From positions 11,842,001 through 11,906,000 of the forward strand of contig NC_067203.1 of the NCBI RefSeq assembly GCF_026262505.1: a stretch of 64,000 bases of DNA. The letters are read 5' to 3'. Positions 35,680 to 45,316 of the stretch are shown here, piece by piece (the first letter of the stretch is position 1; each line of letters starts with the position of its first letter). The translations under genes were made by a program, and so were the position numbers. Under the pieces are notes generated by a model. That model did no database searches. It saw only the letters and a program-made list of their open reading frames with translations, and was not told the DNA's origin. The DNA comes from Trichomonas vaginalis G3 (Eukaryota > Parabasalia > Trichomonadida > Trichomonadidae).

Positions 35680-35934
35680 ATGACTCAGACAAGCCCTACG
35701 GACAAGACCCAAGGTGTCATAGATGTTGAAGCATTGAAGAAAGAAATTCGCGAGCAAATTTTATCCGAACTGAAGGAACAAAAACAAGAACAAAAGCCAG
35801 AGAGACCAAAGAGAAAACTTAGTGAAAAACAACTAGCTGCATTAGCTGCTGGAAGACAGAAGAACCCACGTTTGCTGGCGAAAAAAGCAAAGGAAGAACA
35901 AAAAGCAAAGGAAGCTGAAGCAAAGAAAGAGTAA
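35680..35934 (+). CDS. F1 Lys/Glu/Ala coiled-coil protein
   Basis: 85 codons, MTQTSPTDKTQGVIDVEALK, then a continuous charged helix with the basic patch PERPKRKLSEKQLAALAAGR and a KAKEEQKAKEAEAKKE end. Looks whole. The start follows immediately after TATCTGCAGTCAA. It lies directly upstream of the penton candidate on the same strand; a core-protein role would be a guess. Confidence 0.6.
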   Translation: MTQTSPTDKTQGVIDVEALKKEIREQILSELKEQKQEQKPERPKRKLSEKQLAALAAGRQKNPRLLAKKAKEEQKAKEAEAKKE

Positions 35935-35959
35935 ATGGTTTATTTTTATCCGAATTAAA

Positions 35960-36816
35960 TATATAGACAAATACCTTTAACTGTTGCGTTCAGTAGTGAA
36001 AACCCTGACGTCAAAATAAAGGGGAACAGAGTAACGTTTAAGTTTCCAACAGACTGGATTGTGAACATAAATGAAGAGAAGTACATTGGCATAACATCTA
36101 TGTATATAACACGTGCTTTCAGAAAGGTTGACTTTATACTTCAAGTCGAGATAGAAAATGACGAACAGTCTTTAAGCGCCCAAAACATTCACATATACAA
36201 ATACTTTAAAGACGATACAACATTGTTGCAATGTATGATTTCATTTAATGAGATGTTCGAGAAAAAGTTCAACATTGAAGTACAAACTTTACAGCCTTTA
36301 CGTAAGTTTCTTGCACAACTGAAAGAAGAAGGTAGTCAGCCACAACTTATAGACTTTCATTATGAATTTAATGAAAATGAAGATGGAACTCATGACTGTC
36401 AGTTTGTTATATATTCACCATTCAATGAAGTCGCTAAAAAGAAAGAAAATCCATTACGTATAAGGTTTCAAATCTCCGAACCAAGTGATGATTTTAAGAA
36501 TGTTTTCAATTATGATGCAATGCTTCCGAGGAAAAATGAATTTTCAAAGATTGTAACACCTGGCATTTGGGATAGAAAGCAAGCAATACTTTACTCTAAT
36601 ATAGCCAAAGGCGTTGAAAATGAGTTCATTGGTCATACAAGAACTTCACCACTTCCTAACCCTAAATACTATAAATTAACTGGCTTCAATCGTGAGTTTT
36701 GGATAGACATGTTCTCCACTCATGACCATAAATGTCCAGTGTTCTTGCCTCCAGATGGGAAGGACTGTCTCTACATTGAAGCACAACTCTTAAACTCTAC
36801 CATCGCAGTATTGTAA
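35960..36816 (+). CDS. F1 penton/minor capsid candidate
   Basis: The open frame from 36061 is 251 codons, and the same frame is open further upstream, so the start may be near 35960, after TTTTTATCCGAATTAAATA. Beta-rich, about 280 residues, with ITSMYITRAFRKVDFILQV and a C-terminal LPPDGKDCLYIEAQLLNS. In Polintons a single jelly-roll minor capsid (penton) of this size lies near the major capsid gene. No frame problem over the main body. Assignment by size, fold-like pattern and neighbourhood only. Confidence 0.45.
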
Positions 36817-36925
36817 AATCTACGCTAGCTTTATTTTTATCACGAATGACCTCATTCATGACCTCATTCATGACCTCATTGCTGATAAAAATAAGCCGCT
36901 AGCGGCAAGGGCGAAGCCCATGACC

Positions 36926-39900
36926 TCAGAACTTCAACTTACGAATAAAGCTTGTTTTAGTCGTTATTGAAAAGTTGAACTTTTCAGCAAAGCAAGGTTG
37001 ACATGACTTACATAAGTCGAATGCAATCTCTTGACCATCATAAAGTGCTTTGTAAAGTTTCATTAAACTGAACTCAGAGTCTTTGTCATATGTTCCAACA
37101 GGTATGTGAATGTTCTTATCTTCATTGTAATAGCATTGTATAGCTTCAGGAAACATTTCATTAGCGGTTAAAGCAATAACATCTTGCTTCACGCCTTTCA
37201 TTCTGCAGTGAAATGCAACTTCATTTAAATCGTTAGTGAGTAAGTCTATGTAGGTCTTCTTTCCACAGAAAATACTTTTATAAGCTAAACTTTGTTTTCC
37301 AGGTGTTATTTCTGCAAAGTCGCTATGAAATTGACCAAGGTTCTTTCCTATAAGTTCGCGACCATATCTCTTCTTAAACTCTGCTGCAAGCTTTGGGATG
37401 TCTTCATTATATAAGTGCATACTGTCGGTATCCTGGTAAAAGATTTGAAGTCCCATGTCCTCTGCAGTACAGAATACTTCATTCATAATACGTTTTGACA
37501 TAGACAGAATATTAACACCAAGTGGACAGAAGTTAAAGTGTCTGCAAATGCTTTTCGTTAGCTTGAAAATAGTTTTATCTGAACCATCCAAACCTTCGAA
37601 CTTCACTATATGGTTGTAATTTCTTATAGCATATCTTATAGCATCTTTGTCATTTACTATGGTTATTTTTGACTCAATAGGAGTAGAATAGTTTTGCCAT
37701 AAATGCTGTTCAGAATGAGTTTTATAATTTCTTGTAAGGGGTTTCCTTCTTTCTTATACTTTAACCTTAACTCAAACAACTTCTTTACTTCATCTCTTAT
37801 TCTCATATCTCTGTTTCCATCGTAATAGTATCCTTGCAACACTTCACATTTGACACCTTGATATTTTATGAGGTCTTGTAATGTTATATGGTCAACATAC
37901 ATGAGACAGCAAGTGTTTGAACTTCTTGGAACGTTAAGTTCTGGATTTAGTTCAGGGTCGCAAACTATTAAATGAAAGTGTCTGGGTATACCAATCTCTG
38001 TTATCTTAATGAGAACAAAGAAGCCAGACATAAACTTTTCACCAATGGGTTCCTTTTGGTCATCATCGAATAAATGTCTCAGAGATACTCTGTGCTTAAC
38101 ATTTCTTCCTTCAATACTTTTGGAATACCTTCTAAAGTATAAAGTCTTGCTATAGCTGAAGGATATAATGAAACAGTGTCGAAGTCAGCAATGAGTTTCT
38201 TTTTGCTCTTTTGTTTCATGTTATCTGACAACATACATCTTCCACCTTGAATGCATCTCGAAATAAATTCTCTTGGTTTATTTGAGAGGTCATAAAGATT
38301 TCCATTCGGGAAGTATACTCTGTTCTCAAACAATTTGTTAGCAATAGAACAAATACTAACGTAGTCATAAACGTTTAAATCAAACTCTTTCAATAAGTCA
38401 TTGCGGAACTTTACAAAACCTTCTCTTAAAATTCTTACATCTTGTTTGCAGTAAAACGTGCTATATTTTTCTAAGTCGAAGTGGTTTCTCATCTATTCTG
38501 CAACCTTTGATGGAATCTATGTTCTTCATAAATGTATCTGCATCATGGATAAACTTACATGCTTCAGAAATGACACCAGTTCTGTTGTCATTTGCTAACA
38601 AAACACTGCTGTAGTAGTTATATGGAAATACTTTCTTTCGGTCCTGTTTGTAAGTTAAACATAGCAGGAAATAGTTTAAGCTTCTTATTTATAACACTGT
38701 AAGAGTCTTTTATAATAATTGCCCTTCCTTTATATAAACCAGTTATTTGCATTGTTCGTGAACCTTTAATGATGGGAGTTCCTTTCACTTCTGTCATGTG
38801 TCTTAAGATGAAGTTTATGTCATAACTGAGGTTATGGAAATATATTAAACTCTTGTCAGGAAGTCTTTCCAAAAATTCTGTTGCACAGTTTTGACCCCAA
38901 ATACTTTCACTAACTGAACCATCTTCACTGTCATAACAGATGTTAAAAGCTTTATGAAAGCCATCCGTACTACACTCAAAGTCAGCAAAGAAAACGTGCT
39001 CAGGTATGAACTTACATTTAGCTTTATTTACTTCTTTTGACTCTGCTTTCTTCTTCAGTTGTACACAATACTTTGGAGCATATGTCAAATCTTTAAATGG
39101 TGCAAGGTTCTGTTTATATAAGTCAGTCGTATATGTGAAAAGTTCTCCATAAGAAATAGGTTCAAAATATTTGCACTCCCACAATGTTTTCATAACATCC
39201 CATAACGGTGTTGTTCTATCCATGCGAACTACATATTTATCTTCTCTCTTTGTATATATTTTCATCTGTTTTTCAATGTTCATTCCACCACACTCCTTCA
39301 AGATTTCTATATAGTTTCGAATGAAATATGTTGTCATTGGTAATCTTTCATTTAGCATGTAGTGGTCTTCAACAAGAAGTAAGTCAATAGTTCTAACAGT
39401 TTCACTTTTTTGGTATGTATCTCTTTATTTCATTATGTCTTGAGTCATTGAAATAACCAATGGTAACATTAAATGATATACCTGTTGCGTCAGAAATTTC
39501 TTGTACTTTACTTTGAGGAAAGTCTCTAACACGAATGACTTCTCTCATGTGGTCAATAGTTTCTTCATTTACTCCAGCCTGAATGCAAGCATAAACGAAG
39601 CATTATCTTCTGTCATAAGTGTTGCAGTTCTTTTGTTCAGTTCATTGAAGATTTGGTAGCGTTCAAGATTTATAGGTAATGTACAAAGATACTTCCAGAA
39701 CTGCCCGCTTCTCTTCTTATAAAACTTCTTTTCATCATTATCTTTCCAAAAGCTTCTATAAGTGCTGGGTTTCCTGTTTGCTTAAGAGCTTCCAAAAATG
39801 GCTTTCTGGTCATTTGTCAGTGTGCTTTCATCTCTATATGGTCTCTTTTTTGGTTTGCCTTTCTTTACATCTGACATCGTTAAGCCTTCATATTCTGTTA

Positions 39901-40600
39901 AATCATACATCTTTATTTCGGTAAGATTCTTTATGTTTGTCAAGAAGAAGTCATAGTGCATTTCAACAATACCTGCGGCATTTGCTTCTATCTCTGATAT
40001 AAAGTTCTCCTTCAAGAGCTGATGTAGTAATGTTCCAATATTATTGAGGTTTAACGTAGAACATTCATACTTTCCACCAAGTTTATAACATACCATCCAT
40101 CTCTGTTGGGAGTTTATTTTAATTTTCTCTAAGAGTCTCATGAAAACCTTACCAAAATGTTTGTGTAAGTAGTCTCTGTTTGGTTCATCTAAAGCTTCGA
40201 TGTTAAAGTCAATGAGTCTATTGCCTGACTTCACATTCCTCTTCCTATTTTCTTCATCTTTCTTTAACCATCTCTCACCTTCTTTTGGTTTGTCGTCAAT
40301 GGAACGAATGACATCGTTAGCTTTGCGAACTTGTTCTATAGCGCTCTTAAACATCTCTCTTCTCTGTTGTTTCAGTGTGTCGTCTCTTCTTCTTGTTTCA
40401 CCAACGTTTGCATTTGTTATGTCAAACATTTCTCTTCTTACTTCATGTGGTACAGCTCTTCTTGTTTCACCAACGTTTGCATTTGTTATGTCAAACATTT
40501 CTCTTCTTACTTCATGAGGTATTGAACGTCTATGATATAAGTCAATAGCAACGTCATTTAAAGGAAATGCTCTTGCATGGACTTCGTCCTCGCGCGTTGC
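36926..40600 (-). pseudogene. polB: Protein-primed family B DNA polymerase (pPolB)
   Basis: About 1,200 codons on the minus strand. The N-terminal region has a doubled FDITNANVGETRR (near 40400-40505) and coiled-coil sequence. Exonuclease motif FFADFECSTDG (ExoI) and FHNLSYDINFIL (ExoII) lie at 38800-39000. Polymerase motif A (DFDTVSLYPSAIA, ~38170), motif B (KLILNSIYGKT, ~37700) and motif C (FYQDTDSMHLY, ~37430) follow in the family order. Replicates the element using a protein primer. Broken in this copy, but all catalytic motifs are visible. Confidence 0.9.
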
Positions 40601-40864
40601 GGCTTTATGAACTCATGAATTCTATCATAACTTATTACACCATTATAGTCTTTAATTGAAGTCAGCGAGTGCCTTTTTGTTTGTTGTGCTAATGCTTTTG
40701 CAACATCTATATTAGCTTCTGCTAAGAAGTTGTTTTATTTCGAGTGTTCTAACTTAGACAACTTCCGATACATCTTTAGTAGGAAATAAAAAAAATATTT
40801 TTGAAAAAATTAGATTAGATTTTTTTTAAGTTATTTTTCAAAATAATTTAATATTTTTATTTTA

Positions 40865-41339
40865 ATGAAACACATGCAAGATTGCAAGTTCTTTTCATAC
40901 AATGCTCTCGCTACTGCCATCAAGAATGAGTTCAATGGTTCTGCAAACGTTAATGTTATCTTTAACAAGAAGTTTGTGAAAGAATCTAAGTTCGGTCAGT
41001 ATGTCAGACCATTAGCTATTGTCATTGACCGCAAACGTTATACTTCACAAGAGTTAGCAGTAGTTTTTGAAACAAAAGGGTTTCTTCGTGAATGTCAAAG
41101 ATACTCATTATACTATTATAAAGAACTCCAACATTGACTTCTTCAGTATTGCTTTAAATCTTTCCGAACAGAAAGAATATAAGAAGGGTGAAATAAATGT
41201 GAAATATTATTCTTCATCTCTGAAAACAATAACGAACAAAGATGTTATACAAAAGTTCTTACCAAAGGTTGAAGAAGCTTCTATTGACATTGACGAAGGA
41301 AGTGAAATGGTTGAAGAAATTGACCCTGAAGCTATTTAA
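40865..41339 (+). pseudogene. F1 unknown gene (MKHMQDCKFF)
   Basis: Starts at 40865 after AATATTTTTATTTTA. About 155 codons in overlapping frames; the first half is mixed alpha/beta, the C-terminus acidic (SIDIDEGSEMVEEIDPEAI). Not recognised. Followed by an AGGTGA/TCACCT cluster at 41355-41390. Confidence 0.5.
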
Positions 41340-41443
41340 GCAAAAATATATTTTTGGTGAAGAGGTGAGATGTCACCTGTTTTTTCACCTCATTCTCTCT
41401 TCGTTAATGTTGTCGTGACTTCTTCGTTAATGTTGTCGTGACT

Positions 41444-42271
41444 TCATTCTTCCTCTTTGAAGTTGTCGAAATACTCTGTTATTTTTTCCTTCAGTAATGT
41501 TAAGTCTTCTTTGAATGTAAGTATTGTGCAACCTTTGATGTCATAGTGTGTTTGAGGAAGAGTATTTTTGACAATTTCCTTTATTTGCTCATTCGGTGTC
41601 ATTGAAATCGGTAAGTTTTCACGATAGAACCAGTTTCTGTCAGATTTGTAAATCTTAGCAAGGTCATAAAAGCTCTTGTTGTTTCTTCTGACTAAATGCA
41701 ACATAACCATATCTTTATCTTCTTCTTTCTCCAACTCTTCAGTATATATCATATACTTATAACTCTTTTCCTTTCCTTTTGGTACTGAACGCGGTATTCT
41801 TTTCTGTATGCTTTTGTCTTTGGATTCAATGACTTCATCTTTTGCTTGAAGTTTCTTTTCCATCTCTCCACGTTCTGCTTTATATAGTTCATCTAACATC
41901 ATGAAAATATAACAAGCATAACGAGGTGAAGCCCACATTGCAACTGCATTTACTAAAAGTCTATGAACATAATAACCTTTCAAACCAGGTGCCAAATTCT
42001 TGCGATTTTCGTACGGAATCTCTTCCCTCGGTTTTCCGAGGGAAGCAATCATATGAGGAAATTCTTCTAAAAGTTCTTTTGCCTGTTGGTTTTCAAACCA
42101 ATGATATGCTTGCTTTGTAGAACGAAGAGCGTTCATTATACTTTGCATTTGATACATATCATCTTTGACTGAACGAATGAGACGTAACTGTTTGTTATAC
42201 TGTATGTATTCGTATTCTTCATTTATGGCTTCATGAACGATAGCAGTTGTTGTGTTCTCTAATGTTGACAT
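41444..42271 (-). CDS. KilA-N domain protein
   Basis: 275 codons, looks whole. The middle section (about residues 95-135) reads APGLKGYYVHRLLVNAVAMW then ASPRYACYIFMMLDELYKAE, which fits the KilA-N domain of poxvirus N1R/p28, phage and Polinton proteins (Y-x-H-x-L, W-x-S-P-x-[FY]-A). A charged coiled-coil linker follows (136-175), then a basic RIPRSVPKGKEKSYKY and a C-terminal alpha/beta region to residue 275. KilA-N is a DNA-binding domain; the likely role is control of element transcription or replication. The upstream side has TTTTTTATCCTGTATGTAAA before the ATG. Confidence 0.75.
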   Translation of the reverse strand: MSTLENTTTAIVHEAINEEYEYIQYNKQLRLIRSVKDDMYQMQSIMNALRSTKQAYHWFENQQAKELLEEFPHMIASLGKPREEIPYENRKNLAPGLKGYYVHRLLVNAVAMWASPRYACYIFMMLDELYKAERGEMEKKLQAKDEVIESKDKSIQKRIPRSVPKGKEKSYKYMIYTEELEKEEDKDMVMLHLVRRNNKSFYDLAKIYKSDRNWFYRENLPISMTPNEQIKEIVKNTLPQTHYDIKGCTILTFKEDLTLLKEKITEYFDNFKEEE

Positions 42272-42373
42272 ATCTGTCTTTACATACAGGATAAAAAAAT
42301 AAATAAAATAAAAACTAACTTTATTTTTCTGTGTTAAACACTATTTCTTCACAACATTAAATTTTATCCTGTA

Positions 42374-42752
42374 TGAAATGACTTTAAAAAGATTATTGAC
42401 TGACTTCGAATACTATCTCATTGACGCACTGACAGACCCTCAAAACTGTGTTGAAAGTTCTTTAAGCTTTAAGATTGAAGGTACGACGCATTTTGTCTTC
42501 ACTTACGTATTGAAAGAATATGACCGTTATCATAACGAAGTGAATCAAACACTAATAAAATTTATAGATAAAAAATGGTTAACAATGAATATTTTAAACG
42601 TGAAGACCCAAACACTGCTGGAGATGATGAAGAATACAGACAAGTTATTGAAAAAAATAACGCAAGATTAGATGCAATAGAAAAGAAGTTTAATGAATGT
42701 CTTACAAACACGTATGAATATCTTATGCAGTGGGAAGCCAGATGGAAATAAA
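42374..42752 (+). pseudogene. F1 unknown small gene
   Basis: Starts MTLKRLLTDFEYYLIDALTD at 42378, shortly after AAATTTTATCCTGTATGAA, the same start motif as the divergent KilA-N gene. Helical, rich in K, L and N. More than one frame. Not recognised. Confidence 0.45.
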
Positions 42753-42790
42753 TTTACGTCAAATATGCAATTTATAAAATCTTATGTCGA

Positions 42791-42872
42791 CAGGCTACGT
42801 AGCACAGTGGTCTAAGGTGGTGTTATGGAGGGGTCAGGGTCTGTGGTTCGAACCGCGACAGCGCCGTATTTT
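42791..42872 (+). ncRNA. tRNA-like Pol III locus in F1
   Basis: A box TAGCACAGTGG (42800-42810) fits TRGYNNARNNG. B box GGTTCGAACC (42845-42854) fits 10 of 11 positions of GGTTCGANNCC. Spacing is 34 bp, within the tRNA range, and TTTT at 42868-42872 could stop Pol III. The D arm pairs (CAC with GTG) and the B-box stem GTGG/CCGC forms, but the T loop is one base short and the acceptor stem does not close well. It is therefore more likely a tRNA-derived or tRNA-like transcript than a working tRNA. It lies between protein genes with no overlapping frame. Confidence 0.55.
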
Positions 42873-43171
42873 CTTATTTTCTTTATTTGTCTTGTTTGTC
42901 GTGAATAAAAAGTGTCATAAAAATGCTCTATCTTCCACGGGAATAAATAAAAAATTTACTTTATTTCTTCTTTATTTCTTCTTTATTTCTTTGTTCCCGT
43001 GGAAGAAGGGTTTTTGCCGTTTTTTCTCAGCCGAAATCAATGATTTTTTCATTTTTGGAATCCTTAGCGAATGAGGAATCTTTTCTCTCGTGGAAGCTTT
43101 GACCAAAAATAATGTTTAGGTGAAGAGGTGAGATGTCACCTGTTTTTTCACCTGTTTTTTCACCTGTTATT

Positions 43172-44137
43172 TTATAAACGTTTTACATGAATTGTACGAT
43201 GTATATTTGAAATCCTAAACAATTTCGTAGCTTCTATTTCTTCTGTCAGTATGTCAAAAGTTTTAACAATACCGAAGGTTTCTTTATACTTCTTCTTGAC
43301 GTCAGATAGAAGGAAATCTTCTGCTGTTGGATAGTTTTTGTTCAGAAATTCTAACATGTTCATTTTATCTTCTGCTGGCTTTTCTGCTTCTTTCTTTAAG
43401 TCTGCATAGTCGTTTCTCATTCTTTCTATCTCTTTGACGGAGTAGTTATATTTCCTTATTGCTGCTTTACATTTAGAACATTGTGGGTTCAACTTTGCGT
43501 TATATTCTGAAACCTTACCTGCTAAAACAACTAAGGCGTCAATGGTTTTCTTCATCTCAAACATAGCGGGTCTTATCTGTTCATTCCATACCTTACCTCT
43601 TCTATCTTTATCTCTTATTTCCCAAACACATTTTGCAACTAATGAAACAAAGTTATCGTAGGTCTTAAATTCTTCAGATTTATATATGTCAGAAATGTTT
43701 TTATATACCATGTCGCAATCTTTGTCCATAACTTTATGGTTGCAATGAAAACCAAGGAATTCATAATTTACTTTACGTATGAACTTCTTTATTTCTACTG
43801 AGTCAGTTGGTTTCACTTCAATTTCGTCGAATTCAGGAATAGTGAGTTTTTGTTGTTGGATTTCAGGCAATTTGGGTAAATGGTCAATAATGTCCTGCAT
43901 TTCATAAAGATACTGTTCATTTGTTTCATCTTTCGCACTACAGTCTAAATTATTTGTTAAAAGTTCTTGCTTTATCTTCTGGATTTTTGTTTCGAAAGTA
44001 TATGAAGAAGGAATGAAGTTTTTCATTTCTACCAACATTGACGTAGGATTCATGACTAACGAGTTTGGTGCTGTAGTTGTGGACAGAGTCCCGCCGTTCG
44101 CGGCTTGTATTGTTGTTGTGCCGATTGTTGAAATCAT
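43172..44137 (-). CDS. F1 unknown ~320-aa protein
   Basis: Looks whole from MISTIGTTTIQAANGG (44137), preceded by TTTTGTATAAAAGAT. Mostly helical and charged, with a CSKC pair near residue 225 and a basic end (SNIHRTIHVKRL). Not recognised. AGGTGA/TCACCT clusters lie on both sides (43118-43166 and 44206-44253). Confidence 0.6.
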   Translation of the reverse strand: MISTIGTTTIQAANGGTLSTTTAPNSLVMNPTSMLVEMKNFIPSSYTFETKIQKIKQELLTNNLDCSAKDETNEQYLYEMQDIIDHLPKLPEIQQQKLTIPEFDEIEVKPTDSVEIKKFIRKVNYEFLGFHCNHKVMDKDCDMVYKNISDIYKSEEFKTYDNFVSLVAKCVWEIRDKDRRGKVWNEQIRPAMFEMKKTIDALVVLAGKVSEYNAKLNPQCSKCKAAIRKYNYSVKEIERMRNDYADLKKEAEKPAEDKMNMLEFLNKNYPTAEDFLLSDVKKKYKETFGIVKTFDILTEEIEATKLFRISNIHRTIHVKRL

Positions 44138-44254
44138 ATCTTTTATACAAAATAAAAAATAAATAAAAATAAAACTAACTTTATTTTTTCTATCGGGAAA
44201 ATTCAAGAGGTGAGAAAACAGGTGAAAAAACAGGTGACATCTCACCTCTTCACC

Positions 44255-44420
44255 TAAATTTATTTTTACTGAATTTAGCAACAAAATGAATGAGGTCAGG
44301 ATGTATGTTGCTGAATTCATTCATAACACCCTTTGTAAGCTCATAAAATGTTTGTTTTGAGGTCGAGCCACTTTTGGCTCCACCATATTCTTTCAACCTG
44401 AAGCATTTAATATATGTAAA
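44255..44420 (-). CDS. F1 small unknown gene
   Basis: The frame encodes RLKEYGGAKSGSTSKQTFYE and ends FVAKFSKNKFR; start uncertain. Lies between two AGGTGA clusters. Confidence 0.3.
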
Positions 44421-44601
44421 AATATATTGTTTTAAAAATAAATTGTTTTCATGAAAATTCAAGAGGTGAGAAAAGAGGTGAAAAAACAGGTGACATCTCA
44501 CCACTTCACCTAAATTTATTTTTGCGCTATGTTTTCATACGTGTGAGGGTGGTGATATCATTAATTTTTAAATTCATTTTTTATTTTTATTTTGGATGTA
44601 A

Positions 44602-44928
44602 ATGACGAAAACTATTGAGATAACAAACTACAACGGTCATGAGTTTAAGAATTTGTTCTTCGTTCCTCGTGAAAATACATTCTATCAGATACGAGGGAGA
44701 AAGGGTAAAGTTAGTTTGAGCGTTTATGAAGGAATGAAGAATGGAAAGTTTATACAAGCATACGATACAAACGGTAAGCGTGTTTCATTAGCTTTGTCAA
44801 AACTTACTAACATTTATTTTGACAGTGACTTTGACTCTGACGATTGGAGCGACAGCAGCGATACTGAAGAATATGAACTATTGTGTGAAGCACAGCAATG
44901 GGAAGAGTTGCAATACTTTTGTAAGTGA
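44602..44928 (+). CDS. F1 small acidic-tail gene, right TIR copy
   Basis: 108 codons, looks whole: MTKTIEITNYNGHEFKN, a small beta-rich body (FYQIRGRKGKVSLSVYEG), then the acidic FDSDFDSDDWSDSSDTEEYE. Starts at TAAATG after TTATTTTTATTTTGG. Its position inside the inverted repeat gives the element two mirrored copies. Not recognised. Confidence 0.65.
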   Translation: MTKTIEITNYNGHEFKNLFFVPRENTFYQIRGRKGKVSLSVYEGMKNGKFIQAYDTNGKRVSLALSKLTNIYFDSDFDSDDWSDSSDTEEYELLCEAQQWEELQYFCK

Positions 44929-45110
44929 GAACGTTTATTTTTTACAGTAGTGAGGTGAAGTGGTTGGCGGCTTTATAAATATTTAAGGTTAAGTTGGTGT
45001 TTGTGTTTGTGTTGTAAAATATACGTTAACGGTTTTGTAAAGTGTCAAATTCACAAGTATTGCGTATGGAGGAACGCAGTGCCTCCGTACACGACTTATG
45101 TATACTAACT

Positions 45111-45316
45111 GAGGAAGCATCTTGATCAAGAGAGGAAGTACTTTGAAGAAGAGAGGAATCACTTTGTTGAAGAGAGGAAGCATCTTGATCAAGAGAGGAA
45201 GCATCTTGATCAAGAGAGGAAGCATCTTGATCAAGAGAGGAAGCACCTTGATGAAGAGAGGAAGCTGCATGATGGATGCATGATGGAGTGAGGAAGCATC
45301 TTGATGAAGAGAGGAA
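45111..45316 (+). repeat. HLD array, between F1 and the foldback
   Basis: About ten 21-bp units, plus strand orientation, mirrored unit by unit by 46706-46880 on the other side of the foldback (including the CATGATGGATGCATGATGG variant). Begins with GAGGA, F1's target duplication. Confidence 0.9.

Larger units (their letters stand above)
32206..45110. mobile_element. Polinton/Maverick family F1, copy 2
   Basis: About 12.9 kb. Inverted repeats of about 600-655 bp (32206-32800 against 44455-45110) each contain a copy of the same small gene. The right terminus ends CTAACT followed by GAGGA; the matching left terminus is displaced to 2281. Contents in order: TIR gene, coiled coil, TM protein, probable major capsid, small gene, coiled coil, penton candidate, protein-primed PolB, unknown, KilA-N, unknown, tRNA-like locus, unknown, TIR gene. 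Several genes look whole and several are broken, roughly ten breaks in all. I find no integrase, FtsK/HerA ATPase or Ulp1-type protease. The close TIR match suggests a young element. Confidence 0.85.

Noticed and set aside
42791-42872. A functional tRNA with a named anticodon
   Set aside because: The anticodon arm and acceptor stem do not close convincingly and the T loop is short; only the Pol III boxes are secure.
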